Below, piece after piece: positions 59,508-62,816 of a stretch of DNA of 62,816 nucleotides (its first letter is position 1; each line of letters opens with the position of its first letter). The stretch spans positions 17,327-80,142 of the forward strand of contig CADCLH010000001.1 of the NCBI GenBank assembly GCA_902802215.1. Reading direction: 5' to 3'. A model generated the notes under the pieces. The model saw only the letters and a program-made list of their open reading frames with translations. It ran no database searches and was not told the DNA's origin. Both the position numbers and the translations under genes were made by a program. This stretch comes from Oscillospiraceae bacterium. GTDB taxonomy: Bacteria; Bacillota; Clostridia; Oscillospirales; Oscillospiraceae.

Positions 59508-60161
59508 TTGTCTGTAAAGGTGGAAGTGTGGGGCGACTATGCACTGTTCACACGCCCCGAGCTGAAGGTGGAGCGCGTCAGCTATGACGTGATGACGCCC
59601 TCCGCTGCGCGCGGATTGTTGGAGGCGATATACTGGCACCCCGGCATGCGCTGGGTGATCGACAGGATCTATGTCCTCAACCCGATCCGCTTCACGAACA
59701 TACGACGAAACGAGGTCTCGGCAACGATTTCGGCAAGCAAGGTGAGAAGCGCCATGGCCGGCGGCGACACGGAGCTCTATCTTTGCACACAGGACTGCAT
59801 TCAGCAGCGCGCCGCCATGGTATTACAGGATGTGCGCTATGTGATCGAAGCGCATTTTGTCATAACGGATAAAGCGGGAGAGGGCGACAATCCCGGCAAA
59901 TTCTGTGACATCATGCGGCGCAGACTGGAAAAGGGCCAGTGCTTTCATCAACCCTGCTTCGGCACGCGGGAATTTCCCGCGCATTTTGGCGCCTGGTCGG
60001 GCGGCGAGCCTCTGACGGCCTATCCGGATGAGGATCGGGAACTCGGCTTCATGCTGTACGACATGGACTACTCCGACCCGGAGAACATCCGCCCGCAGTT
60101 TTTCCGGGCGACGCTCAGGCGGGGTGTCCTGGATGTACGGGATTGCGAGGTGTTCCGATGA
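59508..60161 (+). CDS. cas5c: Type I-C Cas5c, crRNA-processing subunit
   Basis: Cas5c replaces Cas6 in type I-C, cutting pre-crRNA and remaining bound in Cascade. The 217-residue protein has the RAMP-type N terminus (KVEVWGDYALFTRPELKVERVSYDVMTPSAARGLLEAIYW), a conserved segment of Cas5d/Dvulg proteins, and IRRNEVS with basic residues for RNA binding. The start is TTG 59508 with GGGAAG upstream. Its stop overlaps the cas8c start. Confidence 0.92.
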   Translation: MSVKVEVWGDYALFTRPELKVERVSYDVMTPSAARGLLEAIYWHPGMRWVIDRIYVLNPIRFTNIRRNEVSATISASKVRSAMAGGDTELYLCTQDCIQQRAAMVLQDVRYVIEAHFVITDKAGEGDNPGKFCDIMRRRLEKGQCFHQPCFGTREFPAHFGAWSGGEPLTAYPDEDRELGFMLYDMDYSDPENIRPQFFRATLRRGVLDVRDCEVFR

Positions 60162-61915
60162 TACTGCAGGCTTTGGTCGATTACTATGAGGAGCTTGCCG
60201 CGCAGGGAAAGATCGCGCGCCCGGGCTGGTCGAAAGTCAAGGTTTCCTGGGCGCTGGAAATCGACGAGAACGGAATGCTTCTCGACGTGTTGCCCCTGCG
60301 CCGCCCCAGCGAGGATGGAAAAAAGATGCTGCCGCGGGAAATGGAGCTGCCAGCGCCGGTAAGGAAAACCTCTGGCATTTCATCAAATTTTCTCTGGGGC
60401 AATTCAAACTATATGTTAGCACTGGACAACAAAGGGAAAGAAAAGCGGGCGGCAGACTGCTTTGAAGCGGCAAAGGTTCTCCATCAAAAGTTGCTGTCAT
60501 CGGTGGACAGCGCTGCTGCGAAAGCGGTCGTGGCTTTCTTTACAAGCTGGAATCCAGAAGATGCCGATATGATCCCTGCGTTTGCGGCCCACAGAGAAGA
60601 CCTGCTTACCGGGGACAACCTGTGCTTTTTCTACGACGGTTCATTTGCGGCAGAGGACGCGGCAGTTCGCAGCGCCTGGCAAAATGCCTACGACTGTACC
60701 GCGGACGGAGAGATGGAATGCTGTTTGATTACCGGTCAGAAAACGATACCCGAGCTTGTCCATCCCGTTATCAAAAATGTTCGAGATGCACAATCTTCTG
60801 GTGCTGCACTGGTGTCTTTCAATAAGCCGGCGTTCTGCTCTTATGGTAAAGAGCAAAGTGCAAATGCCCCGGTCAGCAAGTATGCGGCTTTCGCCTATAC
60901 CAGCGTACTGAATCATCTTCTGGCAGACCGAAAGCATGTGGAGGTGATTGGGAACACCAGCCTGGTCTATTGGGCGAAAGACGCCGGGGAGCAGTACCGG
61001 GATGCCTTTGCCGCGCTGTTCGACGGCGCGGACAGTGAGCATGTCAGCGATGCCGATCTGGATGCCCTGATGGCGAGCATCGCAGCGGGGAAGCCATACA
61101 ACTATGACGGTCTCCCGCTGGAGCCGGACAACGATTTCTATATTCTCGGCCTCTCTCCCAACGCGGCGCGCCTCTCCGTACGCTTCTTTTACCGGCGCAG
61201 CTTCGGAGAGATCGTGCGGAATCTGAAGCAGCATTATGAGGATATCCGTATCGTCTCCGACGGGCGCGGCAACAAAGACGCAATCCCGCTCTGGGCGCTT
61301 CTGCGGGAGACGGTCAATCAGAAAGCCAGCGACAAAAGCCCGCTGCCGCAGCTCGCGGGGGATGTGATGAGAAGCATGCTCACAGGCGGGCGCTACCCGG
61401 AGACCTTGATGAACCAGACCATGCTCCGCATCCGGGCGGAACACGCGATCACCCGCGGAAAGGCAGGCATCGTCAAGGCGTATCTGATCCGCAATACAAA
61501 AAATCTTCCCGAGAGGGATTTGATCACGGAGGTGACCACGGTGTCATTGAACGCAGAAAGCACCTATACGCCCTATGTCCTCGGGCGGCTGTTCGCCGTA
61601 CTGGAGGGCGTGCAGCAGGCCGCAAACCCCAACATCAGCGCGACGATCAGGGACCGCTTCTTCAACTCCGCCTGTGCGACCCCGGCGGCGGTGTTCCCGA
61701 TTCTGCTGAAGCTCTCCAACAGCCATTTGAAAAAGCTGGACACGGGCAAGTCTGTCTGGTGGTCCCGCCAGATCGGGGAGCTGACCGAAAAGCTCGGCGA
61801 CAGCTTCCCCGCGCATCTCTCACTGCAGGAGCAGGGCTCCTTTGTCCTCGGCTATTATCATCAGACGCAGAAACGCTTTGAAAAGAAAACAAATACCGAT
61901 AAGGAGGCAGAATAA
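60158..61915 (+). CDS. cas8c: Type I-C Cas8c (Csd1), large Cascade subunit
   Basis: Cas8c recognises the PAM and unwinds target DNA in Cascade. The 585-residue protein begins MILQALVDYYEELAAQGKIARPGWSKVKVSWAL, typical of Csd1. It has FYILGLSPNAARLSVRFFY in the middle. The ATG overlaps the cas5c stop in an ATGA; an upstream in-frame start at 60143 is not conserved. It also supplies the internally translated Cas11c in related systems; such a start was not identified here. Confidence 0.92.
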   Translation: MILQALVDYYEELAAQGKIARPGWSKVKVSWALEIDENGMLLDVLPLRRPSEDGKKMLPREMELPAPVRKTSGISSNFLWGNSNYMLALDNKGKEKRAADCFEAAKVLHQKLLSSVDSAAAKAVVAFFTSWNPEDADMIPAFAAHREDLLTGDNLCFFYDGSFAAEDAAVRSAWQNAYDCTADGEMECCLITGQKTIPELVHPVIKNVRDAQSSGAALVSFNKPAFCSYGKEQSANAPVSKYAAFAYTSVLNHLLADRKHVEVIGNTSLVYWAKDAGEQYRDAFAALFDGADSEHVSDADLDALMASIAAGKPYNYDGLPLEPDNDFYILGLSPNAARLSVRFFYRRSFGEIVRNLKQHYEDIRIVSDGRGNKDAIPLWALLRETVNQKASDKSPLPQLAGDVMRSMLTGGRYPETLMNQTMLRIRAEHAITRGKAGIVKAYLIRNTKNLPERDLITEVTTVSLNAESTYTPYVLGRLFAVLEGVQQAANPNISATIRDRFFNSACATPAAVFPILLKLSNSHLKKLDTGKSVWWSRQIGELTEKLGDSFPAHLSLQEQGSFVLGYYHQTQKRFEKKTNTDKEAE

Positions 61916-61917
61916 CA

Positions 61918-62808
61918 ATGTCCGAAGCGATCAAAAACAGATATGAATTTGTGGTGCTCTTTGACGTGGAGAACGGCAATCCCAACGGCGACCCCGACGC
62001 GGGCAATATGCCGCGGGTCGACCCGGAGACGGGCTTCGGTATCGTGACCGACGTTTGCCTCAAGCGCAAGATCCGTAATTATGTGGAGACGGTCAAGGAG
62101 GACGAGGCGGGCTTTGGCATCTACATCAAAGAGGGCGTCCCCCTCAACCGCAGCGACAAACGCGCCTTTGAATACCTCGGGCTCGAAGAAGGGAAGGTTA
62201 AGGAGGCAAAGAAGACTGACAAGGATCTCGACCGCAAGGTGCGGGATTTCATGTGCCGAAACTTCTTTGATGTTCGCTCCTTCGGCGCTGTCATGACCAC
62301 CTTTACCAAAACCGCCCTCAACTGCGGACAGGTGCGCGGCCCGGTACAGCTCTCCTTTGCCCGCAGTATTGATCCGATCGTTCCCCAGGAGCTGACTATT
62401 ACCCGTACCGCCATCACGACCGAGGCGGACGCGGAAAACAAAAAGACCGAAATGGGTCGCAAGTACATCGTCCCCTATGGTCTCTACCGCGCCGAAGGCT
62501 ACATCTCCGCAAATCTGGCCCGCAAGGTCACGGGCTTTTCAGAGGAGGATCTGGAGCTTCTCTGGCAGGCGATTCTGAACATGTTTGAAAACGATCACGC
62601 CGCCGCCCGCGGCAAGATGGCCGTGCGCAAGCTCATCATCTTCAAGCATGACTCCGAACTCGGCAACGCTCCGGCGCACAAGCTCTTTGACGCCGTACAG
62701 GTCAAGCGTCTGGATGAGAGCAGCCCCGCCCGCTGCTATGCCGACTACGCGGTCACGGTGGACGAAGCCGCGATCCCCGCAGGCGTGACCGTGGAGTACC
62801 GGGAGTAA
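61918..62808 (+). CDS. cas7c: Type I-C Cas7c (Csd2), Cascade backbone
   Basis: Cas7c subunits line up along the crRNA. The 296-residue protein starts MSEAIKNRYEFVVLFDVENGNPNGDPDAGNMPRVDPETGFGIVTD and has SFGAVMTTF, GQVRGPVQLSF and the Glu/Asp-rich middle of the Csd2 group. It is complete and ends 8 bp before the window edge. The next genes should be cas4, cas1 and cas2, then the array, but these are not visible. Confidence 0.94.
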   Translation: MSEAIKNRYEFVVLFDVENGNPNGDPDAGNMPRVDPETGFGIVTDVCLKRKIRNYVETVKEDEAGFGIYIKEGVPLNRSDKRAFEYLGLEEGKVKEAKKTDKDLDRKVRDFMCRNFFDVRSFGAVMTTFTKTALNCGQVRGPVQLSFARSIDPIVPQELTITRTAITTEADAENKKTEMGRKYIVPYGLYRAEGYISANLARKVTGFSEEDLELLWQAILNMFENDHAAARGKMAVRKLIIFKHDSELGNAPAHKLFDAVQVKRLDESSPARCYADYAVTVDEAAIPAGVTVEYRE

Positions 62809-62816
62809 ACAGAACG

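Larger units (their letters stand above)
40014..62816. mobile_element. Integrated mobilizable plasmid-like element, left end at tRNA-Pro, right end outside window
   Basis: Starting right after tRNA-Pro, GC content falls and gene content changes. The region holds a tyrosine integrase, an excisionase-like protein, a MobV relaxase, a ParM/ParR-like pair, several HTH regulators, an IS1380 remnant and a type I-C CRISPR locus. A second copy of the tRNA 3' end that would mark the other att site was not seen in the window, so the right boundary is unknown. Part of the right side could also be chromosomal. Confidence 0.65.

Noticed and set aside
40014..62816. A second att site (copy of the tRNA-Pro 3' end) inside the window
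   Set aside because: No matching copy was noticed by eye; the right end probably lies beyond the window.

Overview
The window looks like a chromosomal segment of a high-GC member of the Clostridia, most likely Oscillospiraceae-like. This is inferred from the MutS2/HPr/UvrC/CoaD neighbourhood, the Gram-positive dcw cluster with a DAP-type MurE (DNPR motif), an HPr carrying both His15 and Ser46, a glycolytic pgk-tpiA-gpmI run and a type I-C CRISPR-Cas locus. No rRNA or species marker is present, so the family-level call is an inference.

Positions 1-40,000 are core chromosome. The order is a partial mutS2; ptsH (HPr); a membrane-anchored TIR protein; an EamA transporter; the tight run uvrC-rsmD-coaD plus a coiled-coil protein; and an LTA-synthase-like sulfatase on the minus strand. 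The division/cell-wall cluster follows: mraZ-rsmH-ftsL-pbp(2 PASTA)-murE-mraY-ftsW-murG-murA-divIB-ftsZ. It has its own promoter and three MraZ boxes, and it lacks murF, murD, murC and ftsA. Next come a YihY protein, an FMN alpha-hydroxy-acid dehydrogenase with a Nudix hydrolase, a radical SAM protein, trmL, pgk-tpiA-gpmI, galE with a sugar nucleotidyltransferase, an Old-Yellow-Enzyme/Fe-S reductase, an Rrf2 regulator and a CapD-like dehydratase. Three otherwise well-preserved housekeeping genes carry small internal deletions: murG in frame, pgk and gpmI with frameshifts. The cause is either assembly error or real decay.

From tRNA-Pro(GGG) at 39,938-40,013 to the right edge, base composition drops and the content becomes that of an integrated mobilizable, plasmid-like element. 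A tyrosine integrase abuts the tRNA. It is followed by an excisionase-like protein, a MobV relaxase, small HTH proteins, an actin-like ParM with its ParR-like partner, a WYL regulator and small unknown proteins. A regulatory cassette (16-bp palindromic operator, XRE regulator, sigma-70-like factor, GATACCA repeat array) occurs twice: intact at 55.0-56.9 kb, and with an internal 1,298-bp deletion at 46.7-47.2 kb. Between the two copies sits a co-directional block of zinc-ribbon/single-TM envelope proteins of unknown function and a truncated IS1380 transposase. The right end carries type I-C cas3-cas5c-cas8c-cas7c. The expected cas4-cas1-cas2, the CRISPR array and the far end of the element lie outside the window.

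The least explained parts are the cargo block with its duplicated regulatory cassette and repeat array, and the TIR/single-TM/beta-propeller-like protein.
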